NCBI GenBank assembly: GCA_001695595.3
Contig: MBPM02000023.1
Location: 620,001-684,000 of the forward strand
Origin: Plasmopara viticola
Lineage: Eukaryota > Oomycota > Peronosporomycetes > Peronosporales > Peronosporaceae
Direction of reading: 5' to 3'
Length of the DNA: 64,000 bases
A program made the translations under genes and the position numbers. The notes under the pieces were generated by a model. The model was not told the DNA's origin and made no database searches. It saw only the letters and a program-made list of their open reading frames with translations. Every line of letters starts with the position of its first letter. Position 1 is the first letter of the stretch. Positions 9,315 to 22,382 of this stretch are shown piece after piece.

Positions 9315-12300
9315 GATGATCTCTGTTTCTCGTGTGTTTAGCGCTTCTTTAACTTACTCGGACTGGTTGGCTAAAGGGATAATTCTAGTGTTTTGAAGGT
9401 GGAATACTTAAATTTAAGGGCTTTATTTTCATGTACCCTTTGATATACCGTGGCTCAAAACGCACTCACTATAAATCGATTAGCAGGGGCAACAAATAGG
9501 CTCATGTGAGTCCACTTCCCGATATTGGTGACGAGTTCGGAGATTTGACTTTCGCTCCATGCCATCCTCTTCCGTTTTAACAAAGCAGGCATCGATGGGC
9601 TAACATTGCTCTCTTGGAAATGGTCATTGTCCCGTGACACAGTACTTCGTGCCGCTTTTCTCTTTCCAATCTTTTAAATGGTGGGTCTCTGGACACTACA
9701 TTTGAGTAGCTCTTTCATAAAAGCATACCGCATACTTTATATACTTTAAGATTTCTAAGCCAAGGCGCAACGTACGCTAATACATAGATGATTTGAGACG
9801 TCTTCGGAGGATTTATAGGTTTTTAATCTTCTTTGAGCTGGTGGGTCACTTTTATATTTTTTTAAATTTTGTCACATCTATATCTGTGGAGAAATCAACT
9901 TATTTAATACTCCCCGAATTAATTTTGGGCGTGCATCTGTCTGAAGTGAGCCATTTACGAAGCGCTTGGCTCGGGCTAGTGCTCACCATAGCTGCAAATG
10001 CGCGAGGATCGTGAGGTCTTCGACGCATTCAAACCTTTGACTATATATGGCTTCGATCCTCCACTTAACCATAAGGACTCGCGTACTTTGATTACGTAGC
10101 AATGTTTTTAGTCATGTGCGACGGCTTGTGATACGCTCCGAAATTTTAGAGTAATAAGGGACTTCTTTGACATCTAGCCGAACAATGTAGCAGTACCTGT
10201 ACAATATCTCATCTCAAGTGTGAAGTGTTAACATGACCAATCGCACATCGTTCAGTGCACTAAATTTAATAATGAAATCGAATGCGGGAGTCGTATGTTT
10301 AGTAGCCTATATGTATGATATGGGCGTGGTAAGCAATGGTATATGGGCATCAACGCCCCATTGTGAGATCTGGCCGCTTGATCACAAAATTCTTTCGGCC
10401 ATTCCGAGCTTTTTTCCGGACATAATTCGACAATCTAGATAGCCACTCTAAAAAACATCAGTCGGCTTTAAAGGATCGACAAATGTAGATTTGCGACGGA
10501 GGCGACGGAGATTTCGACCATGACAAGGAGTTACTTGCCATGAAGTACAATCCATTAACGCCCCGAGTGCACCCTCTTAGATGTAAGACTTTTGTGGTCT
10601 ATTCAGACTATATTCTTCTCGGAAATCGCCCCACTTATTCGCAAGATGGCTGTCATATATTGCGGCATGTAATTTTTGCTTTGAATACAAGTCCGGAAAG
10701 CTCAATGTGTTTGTCGACGGGCTTTTGCGCACGCCAGACTATAAGTTGGCCCATATCAGTAGATTTTAAAGCTCGATTAGTGAACAAATTTATTTCACAT
10801 ACACACTATTGAGCCCTTATTTTGATTATTTATCGCAGGCAAAGATGCCATGATCGAGTAATTCAACTCGTCGACATCGATCGTAGCTGCATAGCAGTCA
10901 ATGATCAGACGGTTTGCTCCACAATCGAGTAGACCCGGCCTAATTTATTGCAACGATTGGAAACGCAATATACATTTTGAAGGCACATGATGCTTAAATT
11001 TGCGGTCGTTTGGGCTAAAAAAAACTTTTAAGATCCAGCAACATATTGGTGGCAACTGATGTGGTCAAGCATGTGAGAACTGCGAAAAAGTTTAGCTCGT
11101 GACTCGCACGTTGCCTTTTCATAAAGTCAGCCAAGCCCAGTAGACTGTTGCGAATTCTCAAGCCCCAACGTTTTCTTTGGTTCGTTTGTAATGAATGACA
11201 AATAGACATAGTGGTCTTCGTGTACCGCATGAGCAAGATGATACATTTACTACCTTAAACAGCCCGTAAACCCTGGACATTTAGTCAGCAAGGCTGGTTA
11301 TGGACCACTATTTAAAAGTGTAAAGCCTTCCATATAGGATGATATTGGATAGATGCCTTCGTAAACGCCATTACAATTATTGCACACCTGCTTCTTGATG
11401 GCAGCAAAAGACTATTTTCGGATAGAAGGTCAGAAGAAATGGGTAGACGTGCGCTCGAAGACACACTACGCGGTATATGCACTATGGTGACACATTTTTG
11501 GACCGACAAGGTTTAATGTCTTAGTCTACTTTGAACGATGCGGCGCATGTACTTTAAGACTGAGCATTTTCCTTATGAACTGACGGAGACGTTCTTCACA
11601 AAATCTTTGAAGCAAGAAGATATGATTATAGTGGGGAAGAGGCTCGTAGGATGATTTCCTTTCAAATTTCTAGCTGGAGACCATTTATACTTGCAAAACG
11701 ATTATATCACTATACGAAGTACACGCTAAACAAATAAAAGCAGGAAAAGATTTTTGATCCCATCACTTGAGGATTTTGGTAAGCAAAAGAAAATTTTAAA
11801 TCAAAATTAAGCTATGTAGCAAAGCAGATGATGACAACAATGTAATCCATCAAGTAGAGAAATTTATATCTGCATTAACTCGTTATTGAACACTAAAGAT
11901 TACCACTAAAAAAGGACAAGTTTAAATCACGGGAAAAAAATTGTTTCATCAGGCAATTACGGCCCTGAAACGGTATGGATCGCCGTGAACCATCGAGCTT
12001 CCACGGATAACGTCGACGCACCGACATTTATATAGAAACTCCTAAAAGACATCACGATTTTAAGGGAAATGAGTGCACAAGTCCCCAGTATCTCATTAAA
12101 GCAGCCCGTTTTCGTTCGTACGACGAAGACGGGTCCGTACAACTACTATCAAAGCCTAGCAACATTTCCGAGTTGGCCATGATGTTAAAAGGTTAATCTT
12201 TACGCGCTTCTAGTAGCCGGGACAAGTCTGGGGTTAACTAAATAGTTAAGTGGCTTCCTGATACATGTCGGAGACCTCATGCTGCGACGCACAGTGATCC

Positions 12301-15300
12301 ATAGGAGTTTGCCTCCTTTTGAAGGGCCTAAATATTTGATGACAACTTTAAAAAATCGCGACCTGACATATCAGGACCGACTGAGAGAGCAGTCTTAACT
12401 GCGTCTAATCGTTTGCGCTGGTGGTATTAAGAAATTGCAAGTCCGTAGAAAGAGCAGTCTTTCCCTTTCCTCTTTTTTCCTAAGCTTCTTACCTCCAAGA
12501 TCAGCGGCATGTAAACTATAAAGCAGAGGCGCTTTTACGGGTGCCAAGAGCTTTTTTAGATATGGCATATATATCCCGATTCGCAATACACATGGAAGCC
12601 GTTGAATCGGTCCGGGACTGTGCATTGGCCCTTGAAGTTCGAAAATCATAATTGGCGTGCGCTTTAGTTCAAAGCTGTTGTCTTTTGGCGGTATAATAGA
12701 AGTGACCTCATACGTGCTCTCAGACTCAATGGTAATGCTGAAGATGAGCCATTTCAGAGGTGTAATCACACTGGACAAGCTTCTACATTCGTTGAATGGG
12801 GTTAATCAATGCCTGCCTACAAGTGATCTTGGATAAGCCACTTTACGGATTTTCAAAAGAGACTTACATCACTTACCGACCGATTCTAACGATCATCTAC
12901 TTTTAGTTTGGAAGTCACAGTTAAAAAATATACATATATATTAAATGTCACCAAAATGTATGATCGTCGATCCCATACAAATGAACTGCATTTCTGCTAA
13001 GCTTCATATGCTTAGAAACACCTTTTGCTTTAGATCCATCGGCTTTATATTTAGCTTCAGAATAATCAACCAGGGCGCTTTTTAAAATCGCAGGTGAATT
13101 TGATTTTGCGTTTCATATGCATACGCAATCACTCGAGTAAATTCAACGGTGTGATAGATGCGTGCTTTGTCATCCAAATTATTTTGAATTTGCTTGTATT
13201 ATCTAGTGAGCAAAACTTCAGCCTCTAATCGAGGTCTTCCATTTTATTATTGATTCACGGCATCAAATTGACCATCCATCAGGTCAGGTTGTGCATCAGA
13301 TGGGAGCCAATATAGACTCCATTCTTCTCAGTGATCACAATAATAAATGGCACCCAAACGGAGGTTGGCACCTTTTTAGCTTTTACTGACTGAAGACAAA
13401 TAATCAAGTACGAAAGCATGTTAGTCTGCTTTTTGTATACGCTGAGCTAACCGTTGAATATTTACTCACGTTGATGTACCTCATGCAGCTGGTAACAAAA
13501 CATCGCTACCAACCAATAGCAGATGGCGCCAGTTCCAAATAGTATACCAAAGATTTCTGACATCCATGGCGGTGCTTTCCTCGAGCCTTTGCATTTGATT
13601 TTCGTTGTAAAAGCAGGTTTATCTGTCCTTTGTATCTTGATCTGTGGCAAATGCGTCCTCTGCTAAAGTGCGCCAAACTGTTGCTCGATATGATCATTCA
13701 GCCGTAAGTCCACCACAGCCTCTACAATAGTATCGCGTAATAGCTTAATTGAGGGCTTGGCTCGATCAATTAGCATTTGTGATCGGATTTATAAATGCAA
13801 GCACACCCTTTGGATTTGGAATGATCGAATGACGCTCCGGTCAACTCGTCGATCTATTCGTATCTCGTCTTTATCATTCGTAATCGATTGGGCGATCATG
13901 GTATATTGCTTACTTTTTATTGGGTTAAGGACATTTTGCCTTGATACGCGACGCAATTTCCAGCCAGCCACACCCCGAATTAGTATGAGTCGGAAGACAT
14001 ATTGTAAGATATGTGTTTTGCAGACTTTTTTTTGTGGCCGGGCCTTCAAGAATCGTAGGGATTTAGTGGGCTTTGAGCGTGAGTCTTAGTGTATTAAATA
14101 GCGCTGCATGTAGCAGTCGACAATAAGTCAAGCAAGATGGGCAGCCGTAATTCGTTGAAAGATCATCATTTGTACGTATGCTATATACAGTGGTCGCCGT
14201 CCGTTTGCCTGAATGCAAAAAAGTTTCAGCAAAAATTGTTTTAGCCGCCCGATACATTAAAGATACACTCAAAAATACAGAGGATATGGTCTTGTCCTAC
14301 CATTTTGCTGACTCAGACGTCTTCCAAATTAATCAAAGTAGCTTTAATCATGGCGGGTGTACTTGAAATGTGTTTTGTATCGTGACACATTTTTCTATCC
14401 TGGTACCAACGAGAAGGAGAGCGGCAAGGTCAACTGCTAGCAATGCTCTTCAAGGATGTTACAAGTGATCGAAATAGCTGTCGTTCGCGTTGGACCCTAC
14501 CTTCGGCTACATTAAAAATTACCGTCTTGCTTTCCTTCCCTTTAAACGGGTCGGACGAGAAAATATTTTTTCAAAGTGACCACTACCCGGATAATGCGAC
14601 ATTCAAAGGGGGCACGTCGAAGCGTATTTGAGGGTCAAAGCAGTGAGGAATGAAATACCTGTAAAAAATATTTACATAAACTGTCGTGTACTTCAACATT
14701 CTAATATAGTGTGGTGATGTACGTAGGCCCATGCTTTACCAAAATTGGAAATGCATTGAAGAAACTTAATTTTATTTTGCGCACTCTTAGAAGTTGATCG
14801 GCTTTTATGCACACATTTTTACCTTTATTTGTTTTGGCTCAGAGCAAGTATTCAAAAATAAAAAAGTAAATGTGATGAGAGTAAAGCAAACGAGAATGTT
14901 TTGCAGGCCGCCTAACTGAGCACATTGATGAGATGTTAGTACAGTATACGGTGTCGTCAGAAAAAAACGGAGCTATGTAATGGTTATCTTCGATGTATTG
15001 CCTATTTCTATCTAAAATGCAGCAACGTCGATGTAAAGACAAAAGTACGTGACAACAGCAGAGTCTACATGATAAAGTGCTTCTAAAAAATGGTGCTAAT
15101 CAAATTCAACCATTTTTGTTGATGCAGAACAATAAATATACTTTAAGACACATTCGGGCTGATTCTTTGTGATAAAGTCAAAATCTTTTTGAACCTATTC
15201 GTGTCAAAGCACCTTTTTGTACTGATGTATATCAGTTATTGGCATCGACACATGTTCAGTCGTCTTTTTACGACTTATAAAACCAGACTGTTGTAACGAC

Positions 15301-18300
15301 AAAAAAATCATAACTTGCAAAGCGTGCATCCGTCCCTGTTCGATCCATCCTATCAGCAACAAGTTAGTTGTGCCGTACACGGCGCGAGCAAGACATCATC
15401 AGCTGTAATACAGACATTGTTGCATTGACTTCATTACTATTTAGAGCTGCATATAGTGGCCTTGATTGCCGATACTGAGCTGCTGGTCTTCAGTAACTCG
15501 CTGCAAGCTGTTTAAGCACTTGTTTTTGGCATGGTGGAATATAGAAATTGTATCAAATCGACAATGTACTCTTTCTGTTCTGAGACTTTTGTCAAGGTGC
15601 TAAATGCCCATGATAATTGTGCGCACCAATATAATAAATAAGTACACTATATAATAATAACACTGCTTTTGCCGAGTTTGAGCTACCTAATATATAGTTC
15701 TTTTGATTGTTTGCTGTCAAATAACACTTTGAATCCACATAGTGTTGTCTAACGATAGGTGATTAATACAGTGGCCAAATGAAATATCATGGAGGAGAAG
15801 TAGATCGATAGCTGATGCTACAGTAAAAACTTCACAACCAAGCTATAAGAAATCTCAGCAGTACAGAAATAAATTTGAATTCATTTTTTGATCTGGTGCA
15901 CGACAGACACCTCACATATAATAATACTGACACTGCATTTTGCATTTACCGAGATGATCTTTCGAATTATTCGCAAAATCCCCGCCTTGCATGTCAAAAG
16001 GGTTAGAGACAAGTGACAAGAGCAGAGATTAGAATAAAATATATAAATTATAAGTATACGTCCTCCTTGGAGGTTGCAAATTTATATAGACATTTTTTTA
16101 CAGATGTCTAGCATGCGTCATCATTTCGTATATAATAAATTATCAATTGCAGTACGCAATTTAGCCTTGTACCTAACGAGTAGAGGATAGGTACACTGTA
16201 CACTTACTGCTAATATTCGCTTCTTATGTAGCCCCCCCCTTATACAATTCTTTAATGGAGGTTGCTTGTAAATCCGTAAAAATTTGTTACCACCAAAAAT
16301 TCCAATTGCAAGTCATTCGATGGTAAACAAAAACAAATGCCTTAAAGTATGGCGTGCATTCCGCCAATAAAGTCATTATAGCCTTCTTACAGTAGACACC
16401 CATGAGGGAGATGGTTGCCAGAAATATTTTTATTAGGCGCAACAGACAGAAACGTAGGCGCGTACGATTATGCCGGGCCTTATTACAGTCCTGAAAATCC
16501 ATTAAGCAAACACTTTGTTAATTTCACGGCGCTTCGCGAACTACAGGCAAAAATTTGATATCACGACCTTCGCTCCGCACAAGTTTCTCAAAAGTGTCGC
16601 TTCACGGGATCGACATGGGTGTATCTTAGTGTGTGAAGTATACAAAGATAGTAAACATAGACAAGTCAAATTTCTTCCAGGACTCTCTGCGCTCGCGTCT
16701 AAAGCGTTTGTTGCTCAAATCAAAAATAGCTAGCGATTGTTTAGCAATTCTATCGCAAAGTAATTGTCGTAAACTGCCATATATTTTTCTTGTAGAACGG
16801 AGGATGCTTTTGTATAATGAAGGAAATAAGTGAATTTTGGCGATAAACTGTGGATAGCTTCTTATATGATCAGCTAAATGTCTTACGCATAGATTGATAA
16901 CGAATTAATTTATCTTTCCAAGACCTCGTTGTCGTCCCCCAAAAAATCCTTTTAAGTTTTTAAAATTTGTCATATCTTCTTCGGCACTCCCACAAACGTC
17001 GCTATACATAGCGATCGCAAAATGATCGTAGAATTCCTTTAATAAAGCATCGTCCACTTGACTTTAAATGTTTGAACGAGAGATTGCTGAATGGCTAGAA
17101 ATATGATGGAAAGCTAGAAGATTCCATTAAGTCGTGAAAGACACAGTTTTGCATGGTCAATCTTCGACATGATGCTTACTTCTCACCAGAATTCGAAAAT
17201 GTCAGAGTCAAGACGCGCGTATTTTTAGTGGAAACTACATATAATCCTGCTCCTAAGCTGTCTGCTGCTAATTAAATATTGGCCACTTTTGTCGATGAAA
17301 AACAACAGTATATATTTGAAGTCATATTTTTCTCCGGTGTATCCTCGCCCTGGCTTTCTTTCAGATAGGGAACACGAAGTACCAACGCTTTATTGCACGG
17401 GACTGGACGGATAAAAACCTTTTTGTCTTGCTCCACCTTTCAGTCCAAAGCTTATGCCTTTCTGTCAACGATTGTTAAAGATCAAGTGATATTGGTCTAT
17501 CTCAGTCGCAAAGACGAAATCATTTGGTGCCCGGTTTATATACAACGACTTTTCAGACCGATGTTCGACAGTTTCTAGCAACTTATTCATTCAATATTTT
17601 TTTCACGGCAGGAAGGCTATTCTTGTTTGGATACTAAAACAAACAAAATTGGCCGAAGCCATTCGTTTTACATTTCCGTCATCCTGCAAGCACTATCAAA
17701 AATACCTCACATTACGTGTAGCAGACGCTGCTCATGGCAAGATTACTTACAGGGTACGAGCTCGCATGCATCGTAACAGCCTAGGTGTTGATGTTTCGAC
17801 TCGGTAAACAGAGAGTAATGTCCTTTACAAATATTGCTCAGTAGTTTATTTGCCACTTTACGCGCGCGGTAGTACACATATCGCGTTGATACAAAGTAAA
17901 GTATGTATGCAGCGAGTGTTGTGACTTACACGAGCCGCTCAGTGACTCAAGGGCCAATATGCGCGCAATTGTAAAGCCTCTTCATACAGCCTTCAATTGC
18001 CGCCAACCATGCCGTCACCAACATGCAGAGAATAGTGCTTCTTACGAGCATCGTCTAGTACGTTAAGTGCAACTCGACGTTCTAGACTCTTGTCCTTAAC
18101 ACCGCATGCGTCTGTTAATAACATTTATATCTCCGACAGAATCTCCAACGAAATCTGTTAGTGGTCTTGCTAATGTCGCTTCTGTTTCATAGCAGGGCTT
18201 AATCATGACCCATACAAGGTCCAATGGGAGCGAAGCGAATGGTACCGTAAGTTATTGACCTGCAACCAGGCTATAATATCTGCCCCTCCAGCCACATCGC

Positions 18301-21300
18301 ACCACATATAAGGTCATACATCGCGGCCAGGTTCAGTACAAGCAGTATTTGGAGGTTTGACTTTCGAGAAAGTTTACACCTACATCAGAGAGGTTTTACT
18401 TGCAATATTCTTGTATCGTTTGCCGGTGGAGGCAAACAAGATTACGCTTTGTGCTTACAGGGTTTCGGCATGGGACTACCTTTCTTCACCAGTACAAAAT
18501 TGTACTGCGTCTCGTAGTCGTAGAGACTGGACGATAGTTTTCAAAAAGTAACAAGGCTGCCTCAACCACCAACAGCCCATATGTTCAAGCAGAAAAAGTA
18601 TTATTAAGCAAAGCGATCGACGGGTCTTAGCCCTGTCGACTTTTTATTCCTAAGGGTCAAAAACGCCAAGATTTAATCCAGTGGACTACTATTTGATGAC
18701 GTTTTCGTCTGCCTGGTCGTGCAATTTTGGCTATTTGAGCACTAGTATCCAACTGCAAAAAGCGGGTCTTACCAAAGATGAAGCATTGACGGATTTCCAT
18801 AAGCTGGCCTGCAGCTTAAAGAACTACCTCATCATCACCAGCAAGGCTGAGTTCATTGGGATTTGATTGCTAAAAAAGCCATACCCGTGCTTTCTAGTAC
18901 TTAAAGTGCCGTATCAAAGAGGCCACATTTCACAAAATGCCTTTGCTAAGACAGCACTCGAGCAAAAAGCGACAGCGACTTTAGCTTCAGGCTTGTGAAC
19001 ATTCCAGTCAGCAGAGTTTGCGCTTCCTGGACAAAGTCAGCAACAATATCATGGTTGGCTGCAAAACGTATGATTGCATACGGTACGCATGACTGAGTGG
19101 CTGAAATATTTTGCTTTATTTAATTTTATAAGCATTTTGCCACTTCAAGTAACGTATTTAAGTATGTCGGTATGGGCGCTCTTTCAGTGGGCTCCATGAT
19201 GGTCAGAGCTATTCTTTGTTGCTTTACCCACAGCAAAACAGGCTCTCTTTATGACCCAAAGCAGGCGAGACTCCTCTTAAATATCAGCGCTAGAACTATC
19301 TGTAGCAAATAGCGGTGCAATTAGCACAGAGAGCCCTGTCAGATTTTTTTTAAATAATTTAATCGGAGCATTCTACGATGCGCGTTGATCGCACCGGCTT
19401 TTTATTTATATGGTGTATTTTTAAGGGGCCAAGCAAAATGATCACTTTATTCAGACCGTCCATATTTCTGAGGCAAATGTGCATGCTGCTTTATTTTTTT
19501 CAAAGAATCTGTCCAATACACACAAATGAAGACTACAAGTGCTTGGCACATGGTCAATATTGAGTCGCACTTGTCGTATAGATGCAGCCTAGGTATTGGG
19601 TCCTTAAATACCACATTAGTTCACTCTTTTTAATCAAGAAATTCCCGAATTCGTGAAATCTATTATCGTAGGGACAAAAAGCTGGCTTTAAAACAAAAAA
19701 TGAAATTTCGTTCTCAAACGAGTTTTTGGTTTTCAAAAATACCATCTCTGAAAAGTTTCCGGCTTTTAGTTCAGCACATTTAAATATATCAGAGCTAAGT
19801 AGCGTCGATAGCTCTATCGTTCAGTCTGTAAGTATGCCTTATGTGACACGACCACTGATCTGTACTGTCGACTAGTTTGTAAAAAGAGGCTCTCCTCTAA
19901 AAAGAGACTATCTTTACAAAATAATCGCCAGGCAATTCAAAACACACTTAAATAAAATATGTGCTTTACACTGTTAATGGCACTATACACATTCAAGATA
20001 TCTTCTTTAGCTTCTTCGGATACTGCTGTTTGTAATTTTTTGTAAGTTTGCTGTGATTTCCGTTTCTTTAAAACTCTTGTCTTTCATTAGGCGTGTCTTT
20101 ACTAAGTTTTTTATCGCAGAGGCCATACGTACAACAGGAGCTAAAACATAACGTACCAAATATTGTGGCGCGAAATAGGGTGGATGCTCCCTATGACCTT
20201 GTCGTCCAGGTAAGGAACCACACTCATATGTTCTAGAACCATTCTAGAATGTCAGTGAGTGTAGGTTACAAACATTCTATATGTTTTCGTAAACAAACTT
20301 AACCCACATTCAAGGAGAGATGATACATATAGTCAAATTAGTTAATAGGAAAGGCGACGTACTAGGAGGAAAGATATACATGAAATAAACAGTAGGAAGA
20401 AAGTGGATAGTTTACATATAAGTAGGAAATCAGTCTAAGAAATAATCTCACTTTTTCAGTTCGCCACAAATCTACAACTGAATCTCCAACCTACAGTCCA
20501 ACACCGCCCAACAACAAATAGATCCTCACAACACAAAGCTCGTACTTCAAAGCCGCGTTGTACTTAAAGTGAAGTCGTATTGTCCACTTCAAACAGAATA
20601 AAAACTACCTTGCTGCTGAAATTCTTGAACTTTGCAGGTATTCTGACCGTAGGGACGTTCAAAACCGTCATATTTGCCGGTCAAAATGATAATTTTTTGG
20701 TGTCTTTACTTCCAATAAAAGCATCTGTTTAGAAATCAGATTTATTACAATCGCGCTTAAGTTTAGCAAAAGTAACCGTAAAAAACTGTAGTTCATTGTT
20801 AGCTTGCGTAAGCATCCATCGGTTATCTTGGTTTTAGAGTCACAGAAGCATAAAGAGAGCTCTTTCTGATTAAAGCACCATGCTCACACTTGTAACGTTT
20901 TTTTTTTGTTCAGAAGACATAGCGCCTCTATAGAGCTTTTAGGCGAGTCGAACGTTCAATTGATCATAAAGCCTTTTGCTCAAAGGAGACGTGCAGGAAA
21001 ATAAACGATCTCCCGAGAAAGGACTGTTCACTCCGGTCTAATCTTTGCAATCGATTACATTTTATGTACTGCTATACATTACGCAAAACTATATTTTCGG
21101 CTTCACCCATAAATTCTTCTTTGCAGCTCAATTAAGCTATAACATTTAGATCGCGAAAGTATCCATCTGAATATCTTTACAAATACGGATGCATGTTGGT
21201 CATTAGAAGTCTGATGATCGATAAAAGCGGCGAATGAGGCTGCCGGTCTATCGAGTAGCTTAACGAAGTCCAAGCCAATTCGTTTAAAAATTGCTTAGGT

Positions 21301-21942
21301 TTCCACAAATGTCGTTTAGCCAACTTTGGCCTTTGTTTCTAATTCTACGTCTACAACAAAGGCGACTTCATGCCTTGGGCGGTGAGCCTTAAGCTCCCCA
21401 ACTAGTCACTTAGGCAAATGAGGCTATGGTAAAAACATTTTACTCCACCATGGAGAAAAAGCTGCACTTGCCGCTTAATTTCCGAGGTAACTCTTGAGCA
21501 CCTTCGCCTTTGGGCAATTAGATGATCAAAAGTTGGCTTTTTACTATTACACTACGAAGAACCCCTATGTTAATGACGATTTTGTCCGGACAAGAGGGAA
21601 ATGCTCTTAATTCCTGTCGTACTTGCTTTTTTAATCGATAAAGTGTAGCTCACAATTTGAAGCCCACGAGTTACATAACTAAGACTAAGACAATTGAAGT
21701 TGACGTGCGACTAAAGTCTGATCTAAGTAGAGAGCGTATGAAATCACGAATTCTTTCAGCGAATAGCTACGACACCTTCGCTGCAATATTGCTGACGCGT
21801 CGAAACTTTATAAGCTAAGGTCCATCGGGATACTTACGTATATACGGATGGTTTTTTGCTGGTGAGCAGGAACCTCGGTATGAACACAAACTTTTTTTAG
21901 TAATGCTGTGCCTTCCCAGTTCATTTTGCCGAAATATACAAG
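9315..21942. other. 12.6-kb AT-rich gene desert
   Basis: No frame here exceeds about 130 codons and none shows a domain, a good start or a consistent splice chain. The longest, minus strand 12778-12395, begins at TTG and has no motif I know. Composition looks like old, mutated repeat sequence. A stretch near 20160-20560 has the look of a decayed LTR, but I could find no partner copy. Bounded on the right by SINE copy 2. Confidence 0.6.
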
Positions 21943-21953
21943 CTACCTAATCT
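21943..21953 (-). repeat. Target-site duplication of SINE copy 2 (low-coordinate side)
   Basis: CTACCTAATCT, repeated exactly at 22279-22289. Confidence 0.85.
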
Positions 21954-22278
21954 TGTATTGTATTGTATTACGTTATCGCGTTGCCAAGTTATGCACGTGC
22001 TAGGCTCTATGGCTAGTCCACGGCATAGAGTGGTGTCCGCATACGTCGGGTCTCGTTCGGCGGGCAGTGCAGCCAGCACCGAGGCCGTGAGGGTCTTCCA
22101 TTATTTTGTGTAGTTCTGACTTGGTAAGAGCCCAGGTGGCGCTCTGGTGCTGGAGACCGTCGCATCGAGGGTGAGACCCGTTAGAGACCTGCAGATGCCC
22201 GAGAGCACCTGCCCGAAGCGCCCGAGCATTTAGCCCCCGCGCTTGAAAGGAGGGCGTCACCCCAACCTTTTCCGAAAA
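21954..22278 (-). mobile_element. SINE-like retroposon, copy 2 (inverted relative to copy 1)
   Basis: About 325 bp, the reverse complement of 455-769 with scattered substitutions and small indels. Read on the minus strand it starts TTTTCGGAAAAGG and ends with the AATAC-type tail. It carries its own 11-bp target duplication. It ends about 105 bp before the first ATG of the D-cysteine desulfhydrase-type gene, so it occupies that gene's promoter or 5' leader. Confidence 0.83.
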
Positions 22279-22289
22279 CTACCTAATCT
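22279..22289 (-). repeat. Target-site duplication of SINE copy 2 (high-coordinate side)
   Basis: Exact match to 21943-21953, directly beyond the element's 5' end. Confidence 0.85.
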
Positions 22290-22382
22290 AAGCGTACAAA
22301 AAAATGACGCCACCAATTTTCGAGTTAAAAATTTGTTGAGCGTTTAATAACGGTGTGATTGACAAAATTGTATACACCGTCC

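Noticed and set aside
12395..12778. 127-codon minus-strand frame as a gene
   Set aside because: Begins with TTG, has no domain and no splice partner; a frame of this length can occur by chance in 12 kb of AT-rich sequence.
14443..14631. Small ATG frame in the desert as an effector candidate
   Set aside because: No signal peptide, RXLR or CRN motif, and frequent stops around it.
20160..20560. Solo LTR of a gypsy-type element
   Set aside because: TG...CA-like ends and a C/A-rich tail hint at it, but I found no second copy and no target duplication.
455..22278. Inverted repeats 455-769 and 21954-22278 as ends of one 21.8-kb transposon
   Set aside because: Each copy has its own, different target duplication (AAGCAATACCG and CTACCTAATCT) and a SINE-like tail, and the interval contains normal host genes.
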